DNA from: Mesorhizobium prunaredense
Lineage (GTDB): Bacteria > Pseudomonadota > Alphaproteobacteria > Rhizobiales > Rhizobiaceae
Assembly (NCBI RefSeq): GCF_900156895.1
Contig: NZ_FTPD01000013.1
Location: forward strand, 124,001-188,000
DNA: 64,000 nucleotides
Direction of reading: 5' to 3'
Shown piece by piece: positions 56,523-64,000 of this stretch. The stretch's first letter is position 1. Each line of letters starts with the position of its first letter. The position numbers and the translations under genes were made by a program. A model generated the notes under the pieces. That model worked only from the letters and a program-made list of their open reading frames with translations. It ran no database searches and was not told the DNA's origin.

Positions 56523-56705
56523 AAAAGCACTGACGTAGGAGAAGCGCTCCGCCCTCTATAAATTTTGCAAATAAGAGCGGAGTGGGTGCCCTCGTCGGAC
56601 TTCCTGCACTAGGCGGTTTCAGCGTTGGCTTGGGTACAGATCGACACGTACCCTTTGATAAGCAAGCTATAGTAAGCTTCTCTGGATACTGATTGAACTC
56701 TGATC
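56523..56705. other. AT-rich non-coding remainder
   Basis: The stretch continues the AT-rich composition for about 180 bases and shows no convincing gene, repeat or terminal inverted repeats. It ends at the stop of the Dabb-domain gene on the other strand. Confidence 0.5.
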
Positions 56706-56999
56706 CTAGCTCAGCAGCGCGTAGTCGATCTCCAAAAACGCCGCGACCTCCGGGATCCAGCGGTCGCGGACGAAGGCGACGTGTTCGGGATGGTCGTTGT
56801 AGCCGGAATAGGCAGCCTGGTCGGCGAACTCCATCGAGAAGCCGAAGCGATAATCGTTCTTCGGGCTGACCTGCCGCAACTGCTCGAATTTCTCGACGCC
56901 CGGTATCGCCGCCAGTATTTTGGCGTCTTCCAGAAATTTTGCCTCCTCGGCCGAGCTCTCCTTGTGCTTCAGCCTGAACACCACTGTATGACGGATCAT
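56706..56999 (-). CDS. Dabb (stress-responsive alpha/beta-barrel) domain protein
   Basis: This 97-residue protein begins MIRHTVVFRLKHKESSAEEA and continues with PGVEKFEQLRQVSPKNDYRFGF and YNDHPEHVAFVRDRWIP, the Dabb domain pattern. Such dimeric ferredoxin-like proteins occur as stand-alone small enzymes or stress proteins without assigned role. ATG at 56999 follows GAGGGAA. nudC lies just upstream on the same strand with a 20-base gap, so the two may be co-transcribed. Confidence 0.88.
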   Translation of the reverse strand: MIRHTVVFRLKHKESSAEEAKFLEDAKILAAIPGVEKFEQLRQVSPKNDYRFGFSMEFADQAAYSGYNDHPEHVAFVRDRWIPEVAAFLEIDYALLS

Positions 57000-57019
57000 T
57001 TTTGTTTCCCTCTGCAAGG

Positions 57020-57961
57020 CTATGCGCTGTCTGCCCAGGCGCGGATGAGGTTGTGGGCGATCGCCCCCTTCGGCGGCGTGACCAGGTCGCCCGCATGCTC
57101 GCGGGCCAGCATCGACAGCACCTCGTCGCGAAAGAACCAGCGGCAGTCTTCCAGCTCGTTGAGGTCGGCCTGGATGTCCTCGTTGAGCGGCTCGCCGAAG
57201 CAGCCGATCATCAGCGAATACGGAAACGGCCAGGGCTGGCTGGCGTGGTAGACGACGCGGCCAAGCCGGATGCCGGCTTCCTCCAGCGTTTCACGGCGCA
57301 CCGCCGCCTCGATCGTCTCGCCAGGCTCGATGAAGCCGGCAAGCGCCGAATACATGCCGGGCGCGAAATGCCGGCCGCGGCCGAGCAGGCATTTTTCACG
57401 CGTCGCCGTCAGCATGATCGCCACCGGATCGGTGCGCGGAAAATGCTCGGTGGCGCAGGCCGGGCAAAGCCGCTTGTAGCCGCCGGCCCGCATCGCGGCT
57501 TCAGCGCCGCATTTGCTGCAGAAGCGGTGGCTGGCATGCCAGGCGAGCAATGCAGCTCCTTGCGCCATCGCGCCGGCCGCCGCCTCGTCGATCAGCCCCT
57601 GCATATAGACCGAGCGATAGTCGATGGCCTTGATGGTATCGGGCAGCTGTTCGGGGTCGACGCCGGCCGGCACCGCGAGCACCGGGCCGCTGTCAGAAAA
57701 ACCGAGCAGGACGCCACGCTCGAGCGACGCCTCGAGCGGCTGGCTTTCCCCGGCGCCGAACCAGGGGTCGAAGCCGCCACCGCTGAGCTTCAGATAAAGC
57801 CGCCCGCCATGCATCAGCAAAAGCCTGGCTGAGGGATCGGCGAGCGCCTTTTCGACGGAATCGTCGGCGCGGTTTTCCGATTGCCGATCGATCACATTGC
57901 CGGCGAAGCCGACGAACTGGCTCGGCTCGCGCAAGGGCGCGTCAAACAGGCGGAAGCTCAT
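57020..57961 (-). CDS. nudC: NAD(H)/RNA decapping pyrophosphatase NudC
   Basis: This 313-residue Nudix enzyme splits NADH into NMNH and AMP and removes NAD caps from RNA. It has the zinc cysteine motif CSKCGAEA with a second pair in CPACA, the Nudix box GFIEPGETIEAAVRRETLEE near residue 205 and the NADH-specific SQPWPFPYSLMIG. Length is that of long NudC proteins. It lies between the HIT-protein gene upstream (35 bases) and the Dabb gene downstream, all on the minus strand. Confidence 0.95.
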   Translation of the reverse strand: MSFRLFDAPLREPSQFVGFAGNVIDRQSENRADDSVEKALADPSARLLLMHGGRLYLKLSGGGFDPWFGAGESQPLEASLERGVLLGFSDSGPVLAVPAGVDPEQLPDTIKAIDYRSVYMQGLIDEAAAGAMAQGAALLAWHASHRFCSKCGAEAAMRAGGYKRLCPACATEHFPRTDPVAIMLTATREKCLLGRGRHFAPGMYSALAGFIEPGETIEAAVRRETLEEAGIRLGRVVYHASQPWPFPYSLMIGCFGEPLNEDIQADLNELEDCRWFFRDEVLSMLAREHAGDLVTPPKGAIAHNLIRAWADSA

Positions 57962-57996
57962 CGGAGACTCAAGTTCAAGATGGACACGGGACAGGC

Positions 57997-58416
57997 TTAT
58001 AGCGCCGCCTTTATCTTCTGCGCAAACCGGCGCAGGTCGGAGCGCTCATAGGGCTCGCGCATGCCGTGCCCCCACACCGGGCCGGGCCAGCCGGGATCGC
58101 CTTCCGAGCGCGCGACGACATGGACATGCAATTGACGCACGATGTTGCCGAGGGCGCCGCTGTTGATCTTGGTGCAGCCGGTCACTGTCTTCAGCGCCTG
58201 CGCCACCATGTTGGTCTCGAACGTCAGCATCGCCTGGTCGAGCGGCGTCAACTCATGGATTTCCTCCGCGCCCGGTCGCTGTGGCACCAGAAGCAGCCAC
58301 GGCCAGCGGCGGTCGTTCATCACCCGCAACTCGCACAGGCCGAGCCACATCAACTGCTCGCTGTCGGCCTCCAGACGAGCATCCAGCGTGAATCCGGCCT
58401 CGAGGCCCGGCGACAT
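57997..58416 (-). CDS. HIT-family protein
   Basis: This 139-residue protein carries the histidine triad region as RQLHVHVVARSEGDP. Aligned with Fhit, the first His of the triad is Gln and the other two are present, as in a common proteobacterial subgroup. The PWLLLVPQRPGAEEIHEL segment earlier in the protein and the PGPVWGHG tail fit that group. It likely hydrolyses small nucleotide conjugates. ATG at 58416 has AAGGAAA upstream. It is next to nudC, another nucleotide-conjugate hydrolase, with probable shared transcription. Confidence 0.87.
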   Translation of the reverse strand: MSPGLEAGFTLDARLEADSEQLMWLGLCELRVMNDRRWPWLLLVPQRPGAEEIHELTPLDQAMLTFETNMVAQALKTVTGCTKINSGALGNIVRQLHVHVVARSEGDPGWPGPVWGHGMREPYERSDLRRFAQKIKAAL

Positions 58417-58850
58417 CGGCGTTTCCTTCACTTTTGTAGTATTTTTTACTCCATGGACGCTAGAGCGGCTGCCGTTAGCCCGCAAGAGGGCCGCAAGCGA
58501 ATCAAGTTCTATCGTTGCGATGATGGTCCGGCGACGACCTCGGGAGGTGGCCTGTCAAGGCCTGGGCTGGAATGAAGCCACCGTCACTGCGCCCTTGCAT
58601 TTCACTGCGCCCTTGCATTTCGTTGCCGGATTGCCGATATGGAAAGCGGGAGGTTGGTGGTGGACGGTCCACTCGCCAACCGGGTCAGGTCCGGAAGGAA
58701 GCAGCCCTAACGAGCCCGGAACGGGTCATTGTTCCAGCCTCCCACCTCTTCGCCTTTCTCCCGCGACATTGACGGCGCCAAGCCCTGCGGGCGAAACTAT
58801 GCGCAGGAATCGGCCGCCTGCAGGCGCGGCCCTTGGAGCTTTACGGGCGA
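58417..58850. other. Intergenic region HIT gene / dnaX containing the SRP RNA
   Basis: This 434-base region contains the SRP RNA at 58648-58743. Just upstream of it an 18-bp unit CACTGCGCCCTTGCATTT is repeated exactly in tandem at 58585-58620. It precedes the RNA by 27 bases and may touch its promoter. The part 58417-58584 holds nothing else recognisable. Confidence 0.6.
58648..58743 (+). ncRNA. ffs: Signal recognition particle RNA (4.5S-type, small bacterial)
   Basis: The sequence GGGAGGTTGG pairs with CCAGCCTCCC at the ends, and the conserved apical domain is present as GGTCAGGTCCGGAAGGAAGC with AGCAGCCCTAAC. This is the Ffh-binding domain IV of SRP RNA. Exact ends may differ by a few bases. 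Its place just upstream of dnaX is the usual one in alphaproteobacteria. Confidence 0.95.
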
Positions 58851-60695
58851 ATGAGCGAAGCCGGAAATTCGGGAACGGAAAAGGCCGCCGCCTACCGCGT
58901 TCTGGCGCGCAAATACCGTCCTGCCAATTTCTCCGAACTGATCGGCCAGGAGCCGATGGTCCGCACCCTCACCAACGCTTTCGCCACCGGCCGCATCGCC
59001 CAGGCCTGGATGCTGACCGGCGTGCGCGGTGTCGGCAAGACGACGACGGCGCGCATACTCGCGCGGGCCCTGAACTACAAAACAGCCACCGTCGACCAGC
59101 CTTCGGTCGATCTTGCCGTGCCGGGCGAGCATTGCCAGGCGATCATGGAAGGCCGCCATGTCGACGTCATCGAGATGGACGCCGCCTCGCACACCGGCAT
59201 TGACGACATCAGGGACATCATCGAGCGCGTGCGCTACGCGCCGGTGTCGGCGCGCTACAAGGTCTACATCATCGACGAAGTGCACATGCTCTCGACGCAG
59301 GCCTTCAACGGCCTGCTGAAGACGCTGGAAGAGCCGCCGCCGCATGTCAAGTTCATCTTCGCCACCACCGAAATCAGAAAAGTCCCGATCACCGTCCTGT
59401 CGCGCTGCCAGCGCTTCGATCTCAGGCGTATCGATGCCGGCACGCTGGTCGCGCACCTCTCTTCGATCGCCGGAAAAGAAGGCATCGCGGTCGATGACGA
59501 CGCGCTGGCGATGATCGCCCGCGCGGCCGAGGGCTCGGCGCGCGATTCGCTGTCCATTCTCGACCAGGCGATCGCCCATGGCAGCGGCGCAGTCAGCGCC
59601 GACGCGGTGCGCGCCATGCTCGGGCTGGCCGACCGCGCCCGCATCGTCGACCTGTTCGAACATGTGATGAAGGGCGATGTGGCGGCCGCACTGGCCGAAT
59701 TCCGCAACCAGTACGACACCGGCGCCGATCCGGCCGCTGTGCTGACCGACTTGGCCGAGTTCAACCATCTCGTCACCCGGCTGCGCTTTGTGCCGACAGC
59801 CCTCGAGGACGCCTCGCTGTCAGAGGACGAGCGACGGCGCGGCGCCGATTTCGCCAAGGCGCTGTCGGTCAGGGTGCTGTCGCGGACCTGGCAGATGCTG
59901 TTGAAAGGCATTCCCGAGGTGCAGTCCTCCAACCGGCCGGTCAGCGCCGCCGAAATGGTGCTGATCCGGCTGGCGCATGCCGCCGACCTGCCGACACTGG
60001 ACGAGGCGCTGAAATCGCTGGAAAGCGCTGCGTCGGTGCCGAATGGCGCGCCACGCTCGAATGCTGCACCCGCAACCTCTGCCGCCGCAAATCCCGGCCA
60101 AGCAAATCCCGGCCCAGCAAATCCAACAAATGGCGGCGCCGGCGCCGTGGCGCAGACGCGGATGCCGACGACCAATGGCGGCGCCCAGACGATGCGGCTG
60201 GTCGAACCCGAGCCGATGCCTGCGCCTTTCGTTCCGGCGCCAGAGCCGGTCGCCGATGCGCCGCCGGTGCCGGTGAAATCGCTGGCCGACATCGTCGCCC
60301 TTGCCGACGCCCAGCGCGACATCGCCTTCAAGGTGCTGGTCAAGCGCTGCGTGCGCCTGGTGCGCATCGAGCCGGGCCGCATCGACGTCAGCCTGACGGA
60401 TGACGCGCCGAAGATGCTGCTCAACGATCTGACCGCCAAATTGCGCGCCTGGACCGGCCGCAGCTGGCTAGTGTCGCTGTCGAAGGAAGCGGGCGGCCAG
60501 ACGCTGGCCGAGATGGAATCGACCAAACGCGAAAACGCCCTCCTCGATGCCAAGAGCGACCCGACCGTCGCCGCCATCCTGGCGCGTTTTCCCGGCGCCA
60601 GGATCATCGACGTGCGTATTCCCGACGCACCGGAAGCCGATGCGGTGGAGGCCGAGGTTCCGATCGAGCCGGCCACCGACGAAGACGAAACCTAA
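58851..60695 (+). CDS. dnaX: DNA polymerase III subunits tau/gamma
   Basis: This 614-residue clamp-loader ATPase begins the core with AYRVLARKYRPANFSELIGQE and has Walker A GVRGVGKTTTAR, sensor-region DEVHMLSTQAFNGLLKTLEEP, and TTEIRKVPITVLSRCQRF. The E. coli four-cysteine zinc module after Walker A is replaced by a short loop with only one cysteine (EHCQAIMEG). A Pro/Ala/Asn linker spans about residues 395-475 and is followed by a tau C-terminal domain. No slippery frameshift site is evident. ATG at 58851 is chosen; a TTG at 58833 is in frame. ybaB follows. Confidence 0.95.
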   Translation: MSEAGNSGTEKAAAYRVLARKYRPANFSELIGQEPMVRTLTNAFATGRIAQAWMLTGVRGVGKTTTARILARALNYKTATVDQPSVDLAVPGEHCQAIMEGRHVDVIEMDAASHTGIDDIRDIIERVRYAPVSARYKVYIIDEVHMLSTQAFNGLLKTLEEPPPHVKFIFATTEIRKVPITVLSRCQRFDLRRIDAGTLVAHLSSIAGKEGIAVDDDALAMIARAAEGSARDSLSILDQAIAHGSGAVSADAVRAMLGLADRARIVDLFEHVMKGDVAAALAEFRNQYDTGADPAAVLTDLAEFNHLVTRLRFVPTALEDASLSEDERRRGADFAKALSVRVLSRTWQMLLKGIPEVQSSNRPVSAAEMVLIRLAHAADLPTLDEALKSLESAASVPNGAPRSNAAPATSAAANPGQANPGPANPTNGGAGAVAQTRMPTTNGGAQTMRLVEPEPMPAPFVPAPEPVADAPPVPVKSLADIVALADAQRDIAFKVLVKRCVRLVRIEPGRIDVSLTDDAPKMLLNDLTAKLRAWTGRSWLVSLSKEAGGQTLAEMESTKRENALLDAKSDPTVAAILARFPGARIIDVRIPDAPEADAVEAEVPIEPATDEDET

Positions 60696-60698
60696 GCA

Positions 60699-60737
60699 TG
60701 ATCCCGAAAATTCGGAGAAGATCATGCTTAAACAAGA
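60699..60737. repeat. Dispersed palindromic element, GATC-type (minimal copy)
   Basis: AGCATGATC is answered by GATCATGCT with a CCGAAAATTCGG core between. It resembles the left hairpin of the 100-bp units at 20094-20293. It lies between dnaX and ybaB and may affect the transcript between them. Confidence 0.75.
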
Positions 60738-60764
60738 AACAGATCAATCGTAGAGGACAACGCG

Positions 60765-61088
60765 ATGAAAGATCTTCTCGGCCTGATGGGCAAGGCGAAA
60801 GAAATGCAGGCCAAGTTCCAGGCCATGCAGGACGAGATCGCCACGTTGGAGGCCACCGGACAGGCCGGCGGCGGCCTGGTCAGCGTGACGCTGACCGGGA
60901 AATTCGAGATGAAGTCCCTGAAAATCGACCCGTCGCTGTTCAAGGAGGACGAGGTCGAGATTCTGGAGGATCTGCTTCTCGCCGCCCACAATGACGCCAG
61001 GGCCAAGGTCGAGCAGATGATGCAGGAAAAGACCCAGGCACTGACCGCCGGGCTGCCGATACCGCCGGGAATGAAGCTGCCCTTCTAA
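60765..61088 (+). CDS. ybaB: Nucleoid-associated protein YbaB/EbfC
   Basis: This 107-residue protein starts with a helical arm ([22 protein letters not shown]) and has the beta core [20 protein letters not shown] and the C-terminal helix ending PPGMKLPF, all standard for YbaB/EbfC. It binds DNA as a dimer and is normally encoded between dnaX and recR, as here, though another gene lies before recR. Confidence 0.95.
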   Translation: MKDLLGLMGKAKEMQAKFQAMQDEIATLEATGQAGGGLVSVTLTGKFEMKSLKIDPSLFKEDEVEILEDLLLAAHNDARAKVEQMMQEKTQALTAGLPIPPGMKLPF

Positions 61089-61334
61089 GAGGCTGTATGC
61101 CGGTCGAGCGAGCCCATGGCTTTGGCTCGGCAGGCTATGCTGCGAAGGCTGCGACGCTCGAAGGTCATGCCGTTGCAGTGGCCGAGGAGCGCAGTGATCA
61201 ACGCCACCCGCCGGCCAGTTGTGTCTATTCGGCAACTCCGCAGACTTAATAACGCTTTGGCCATCTTTTTGCCCGAAAGTGTCTCATTCTTGCCGCAACC
61301 AGAGGCGGGCTGGCGACAGAATGAGGGGATATCT

Positions 61335-62213
61335 TTGATCGCGACCCGATGGAAGACGCCGTTGCTGCTCGGCGTCATCACCTCTCCGCTGTTTTTGGCC
61401 GGTTGCAGTCAGACCACGCACGGCCTGTCCGTGGCCGATACCGTCAGATCCCGGCCATACAGCCACACCGCGAAGGACAAGGAGTGCCTCCAGCGCGCGA
61501 TGTTCTTCGAATCCAACCGGTCGAGCCGCGACGGCATGATTGCCGTCGGCACGGTGGTGATGAACCGGCTGCGCTCCGGCAAGCACGGCAACACCATTTG
61601 CCAGGTGGTCGGCGAACGCGGCCAGTTCGCGCCGGGCGTGATGACACGGCCGATGAATTCGAAGGCGATGCCCGATGTCGAGGAAGCCGCCGAGGCGGTG
61701 CTCAGGGGCGAGCGCAAGGCCAAGCTGAAGAACTCGATGTTCTTTCACACCGCCGGCCTGCGCTTTCCCTACAAGAACATGCACTACACCATGGTCGCCG
61801 GCGGCAACGCCTTCTACGAAAAGCGCGGCCGGAACTGGAAACCGTTGCCGGACGAGCCCACGGTCGCGGTGGCGCAGGCCACGCCGCGGGGGTCGCGCGC
61901 CGCACCGGTGACGCTCATGGCCTCCGCGGCGCCGGCCGCCAAGGCAGAATTCGCCAAGGCAACCTATGTGACCGCGGTCGCATCGCAACCGGCAAAGGCT
62001 ACTCTGGACAAGGTGATGCCGCAGAAGGCGACGCTTGTAGCGATGCAGGAGCCGGACGCGGCCCGTTTCGGCGGCACCGCCAGTGCGCAACCGGTGACGT
62101 CATTTCCGGCGGCGCCGGCCGAGCCGACGATGTCGTTTGAATCGACACCTGAGAACACCGATGCCATCGGTGCGATGATCGCCGGCCAGGGCAGGCCGCT
62201 GGAAACCTACTGA
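61335..62213 (+). CDS. SleB-family cell wall hydrolase, lipoprotein
   Basis: This 292-residue protein has a lipoprotein signal (LLLGVITSPLFLAGC) with predicted lipidation at the Cys. The hydrolase domain starts at about residue 50 and shows the catalytic glutamate context AMFFESNRSSRDGMIAVG, NRLRSGKHGNTICQVVGERG and the HTAGLRFPYKNMHY end. The C-terminal ~115 residues are Ala/Pro/Lys/Thr-rich low complexity. The start is TTG at 61335 with GAGGGGAT seven bases before; upstream in-frame ATGs give a non-signal-like leader. It is between ybaB and recR. Confidence 0.87.
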   Translation: MIATRWKTPLLLGVITSPLFLAGCSQTTHGLSVADTVRSRPYSHTAKDKECLQRAMFFESNRSSRDGMIAVGTVVMNRLRSGKHGNTICQVVGERGQFAPGVMTRPMNSKAMPDVEEAAEAVLRGERKAKLKNSMFFHTAGLRFPYKNMHYTMVAGGNAFYEKRGRNWKPLPDEPTVAVAQATPRGSRAAPVTLMASAAPAAKAEFAKATYVTAVASQPAKATLDKVMPQKATLVAMQEPDAARFGGTASAQPVTSFPAAPAEPTMSFESTPENTDAIGAMIAGQGRPLETY

Positions 62214-62231
62214 GACGATCGACCGACGTCG

Positions 62232-62412
62232 GCGCCGCCCCTCATCTGCCCGTCGGCATCTTCTCCCCGTATAGGGACAGGGAGAAGGAGCTGGCCGCAA
62301 CCTTGGCACCCTTCCTGCGACGCTTGAGGTTGACGAAATCTTTTGCGAAGGCGTCCTTTCTCCCCGTCACTATACGGGGAGAAATGCCCGGCAGGGCAAT
62401 GAGGGGCAGCGC
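62232..62412. repeat. Dispersed palindromic element, TIR family B, 181 bp
   Basis: Its termini are GCGCCGCCCCTCA (left) and TGAGGGGCAGCGC (right), 12 of 13 pairing. It is exactly as long as the copy at 47925-48105 and shares its internal hairpins and its centre (TGCGACGCTTGAGG compared with TACAACGCTTGTGA). It fills most of the gap between the sleB-like gene and recR. Confidence 0.92.
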
Positions 62413-62488
62413 AGACCTCAGCGATTGTTCGCAGCAGCCGCGCCGCAGCAGTGTTCCAAAACTCATTGAAAAATCCTAAACCGATGCG

Positions 62489-63094
62489 ATGTCGAAGCGA
62501 ATCGCCGGTCCCGAGATCGAACGCCTGATCCAGCTCCTGGCCAAGGTGCCGGGGCTCGGGCCGCGTTCGGCCAGGCGGGCAGCGCTTCACCTCATCAAGA
62601 AGAAGGAGCAGTTGCTGTCGCCGCTCGCTGCCGCCATGAGCGAGGCGGTCGACAAGGTGCGCATCTGCTCGACCTGCGGCAATGTCGATACGTCCGACCC
62701 CTGCATGATCTGCACCGATCCGCGCCGCGATGCCGGCACGCTTATCGTCGTCGAGGACGTGGCCGACCTGTGGGCGCTGGAGCGGGCGGCGGCCATGAAT
62801 GTCCGCTACCACGTGCTCGGCGGCTCCTTGTCGCCGCTCGACGGCATCGGCCCCGAACAGCTCAACATCCGCTCGCTGGTCGACCGCGTCGCCGGCGGCG
62901 AGGTCAAGGAGGTGATCCTCGCCGTCAACGCCACGGTCGAGGGCCAGACCACCGCGCATTATCTCACCGATCAATTGTCCGGCTTCGATATCAAGGTAAC
63001 GCGGCTGGCGCATGGCGTGCCGGTCGGCGGCGAACTCGACTATCTCGACGAAGGCACGCTGGCCGCCGCGCTGCGTTCGCGGACGGCGTTTTGA
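62489..63094 (+). CDS. recR: Recombination protein RecR
   Basis: This 201-residue protein aids RecF-pathway recombination with RecO. It has the helix-hairpin-helix region ([20 protein letters not shown]), a zinc finger [16 protein letters not shown], the Toprim part ([16 protein letters not shown]) and the Walker-like ATP-poor tail [16 protein letters not shown]. It closes the dnaX-ybaB-recR cluster. The preceding gap is filled by a 181-bp repeat. Confidence 0.97.
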   Translation: MSKRIAGPEIERLIQLLAKVPGLGPRSARRAALHLIKKKEQLLSPLAAAMSEAVDKVRICSTCGNVDTSDPCMICTDPRRDAGTLIVVEDVADLWALERAAAMNVRYHVLGGSLSPLDGIGPEQLNIRSLVDRVAGGEVKEVILAVNATVEGQTTAHYLTDQLSGFDIKVTRLAHGVPVGGELDYLDEGTLAAALRSRTAF

Positions 63095-63126
63095 GGAGGG
63101 GGGGCCTATTGAGATGATTGCATTCC

Positions 63127-63307
63127 GTCGCGCCCCCCTCTGTCCTGCCCTCTTTGCCAAAACTTGGCATCTCCCCCACAAGGGGGGAGATCGGACGTCA
63201 CGCCGGCTTTCGCCAACCCCCAGCGTTGGAGAAAAGGCGCGGTGGTCAAAGCTGCCAATCTCCCCCCAAGTGGGGGAGATGTCCGGCAGGACAGAGGGGG
63301 GCGCGAC
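63127..63307. repeat. Dispersed palindromic element, TIR family A
   Basis: GTCGCGCCCCCCTCTGTCCTG at the left is answered by AGGACAGAGGGGGGCGCGAC at the right. The left arm carries the longer variant with TTTGCCAAAACTTGGC, the right the shorter one as at 1756-1789. It spans from the recR 3' gap into the first codons of the next gene. Confidence 0.92.
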
Positions 63308-64000
63308 AGAACGTCGACTTTGCAGACTGGCGATTTTTCTTGCAGCCCTTGTCGCCCTCCTCCTCGCCACCCCCGCCTCCGCCACAAAACTCGACACCCA
63401 GTTCCGCGCCTGGCTTAACGACGATCTCTGGCCCGAGGCCAACGCCAAGGGCATCTCCAGAAAAACCTTCGACGCCGCCTTCGACGGCGTCAAACCGAAC
63501 CTCAAACTGCCCGACCTGGTGATCCCGGGCAAAAAGGCGACGACGCCGCAAAAGCAGCATCAGGCGGAGTTCGGTTCGCCCGGCGCCTATTTTGCCGAAA
63601 AGACGGTTCGCGCCGTGACCGCTGGTGGCCGCGCGCGCAAGGCGGCCAATGCCGGGACCATTGCCGCGATCGAGAAGCGCTACGGCGTGCCGGGCGAGGT
63701 GCTGCTGGCGATCTGGGGTCGCGAGAGCGGCTTTGGCGCGGCGAAGATGCCTTACGACGCTTTCGAAGTGCTGGGCACCAAGGCGTTCATGGCGACCAGG
63801 AAGGATTTCTTCCGCACCGAGCTTATGGCGGCGCTCGAGATCGTCGAGCGCGGGCTGGCCCCGGTCGGCGCGATGAAATCGTCATGGGCCGGCGCACTCG
63901 GCCAGCCGCAGTTCATGCCGACTTCGTTCCTCAGACATGCCGTCGACTTCGACGGCGACGGTCGGGTCGACATCTGGAACTCGGTGCCGGACACGCTGGC
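63279..64000 (+). CDS. Lytic murein transglycosylase, MltB/SLT_2 type (5' part)
   Basis: The frame runs to the window edge, giving about 240 residues with the end missing. After a signal-like segment (LCRLAIFLAALVALLLATPASA) it reads FRAWLNDDLWPEANAKGISRKTF, then the catalytic region AIWGRESGFGAAKMPYDAF with the active-site Glu, and WAGALGQPQFMPTSFLRHAVD, all typical of the MltB family. It cleaves peptidoglycan to anhydromuropeptides. The only ATG in frame upstream of the signal is 63279, inside the right arm of the family A repeat (giving MSGRTEGGA), preceded by GGGGGAG. The true start may instead be a CTG or other codon nearer 63327. Confidence 0.82.
   Translation, partial: MSGRTEGGATERRLCRLAIFLAALVALLLATPASATKLDTQFRAWLNDDLWPEANAKGISRKTFDAAFDGVKPNLKLPDLVIPGKKATTPQKQHQAEFGSPGAYFAEKTVRAVTAGGRARKAANAGTIAAIEKRYGVPGEVLLAIWGRESGFGAAKMPYDAFEVLGTKAFMATRKDFFRTELMAALEIVERGLAPVGAMKSSWAGALGQPQFMPTSFLRHAVDFDGDGRVDIWNSVPDTL

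Noticed and set aside
60600..60695. Programmed frameshift site producing the short gamma form of DnaX
   Set aside because: No A-rich slippery heptamer with a downstream hairpin was found inside dnaX.

Overview
The window is GC-rich, densely coded alphaproteobacterial chromosome, most likely from Mesorhizobium or a close Hyphomicrobiales/Phyllobacteriaceae relative. This is inferred from gene content (fdsGBA-fdhD-fdsD formate dehydrogenase, ydcSTUV/patD, a yej peptide importer, cycM, the order SRP RNA-dnaX-ybaB-recR) and from several families of dispersed palindromic intergenic elements of the kind seen in rhizobia. No transposase, integrase, phage gene, CRISPR array or rRNA was found. Most of it reads as a stable core/metabolic region, with one small AT-rich patch near 56.2-56.7 kb.

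Layout. 1-5.1 kb (+): end of a polyamine-type ABC importer (binding protein, ATPase, two permeases) followed by gamma-aminobutyraldehyde dehydrogenase, a putrescine uptake and catabolism unit. 5.1-12.3 kb (-): NAD-dependent molybdenum formate dehydrogenase operon fdsG-fdsB-fdsA-fdhD-fdsD, preceded by a LysR regulator gene and a perfect palindrome in the promoter gap. 12.3-17.2 kb: VOC protein, Mrp-type P-loop ATPase, CoxG-like protein, sugar-acid dehydratase, GFA-family protein. 17.4-20.1 kb (+): chromate resistance pair chrB-chrA plus a small conserved protein. 20.1-23.7 kb (-): tandem 100-bp hairpin repeat, non-pyrrolysine MttB-family methyltransferase and a MocR-type regulator. 23.7-29.2 kb: an array of five short palindromes, pgi, a HAD phosphatase, then on the other strand a two-gene unit fadD plus a predicted ETF-beta lysine methyltransferase.

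29.5-34.9 kb (+): dipeptide-type importer dppABCDF. 34.9-37.8 kb: small secreted proteins, a Vitreoscilla-type globin and a PQQ-type sugar dehydrogenase. 38 kb: tRNA-Thr(CGT). 38.4-42.5 kb: a membrane-anchored acidic/proline-rich protein and an ATP-dependent DNA ligase with its ligase-associated exonuclease. 42.7-51.9 kb: a lipoprotein, ghrA and a yej-type peptide importer with two tandem binding proteins, one with a Tat and one with a Sec signal. 52.0-58.4 kb: cycM, kdsB, pheA, an alpha/beta hydrolase, a GST, an AT-rich membrane protein, a Dabb protein, nudC and a HIT protein. 58.6-64 kb (+): SRP RNA, dnaX, ybaB, sleB-like hydrolase, recR and the start of a lytic transglycosylase.

The most distinctive material is non-coding or architectural: two families of terminal-inverted-repeat elements (two copies of exactly 181 bp; another with perfect 34-bp termini) that sit between cistrons of ABC operons and that seem to supply a start codon to one gene, while a third type supplies the stop codon of another; the regular palindrome array between mocR and pgi; and the fadD/methyltransferase operon. 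No gene set was found that I would confidently call an entirely new system.
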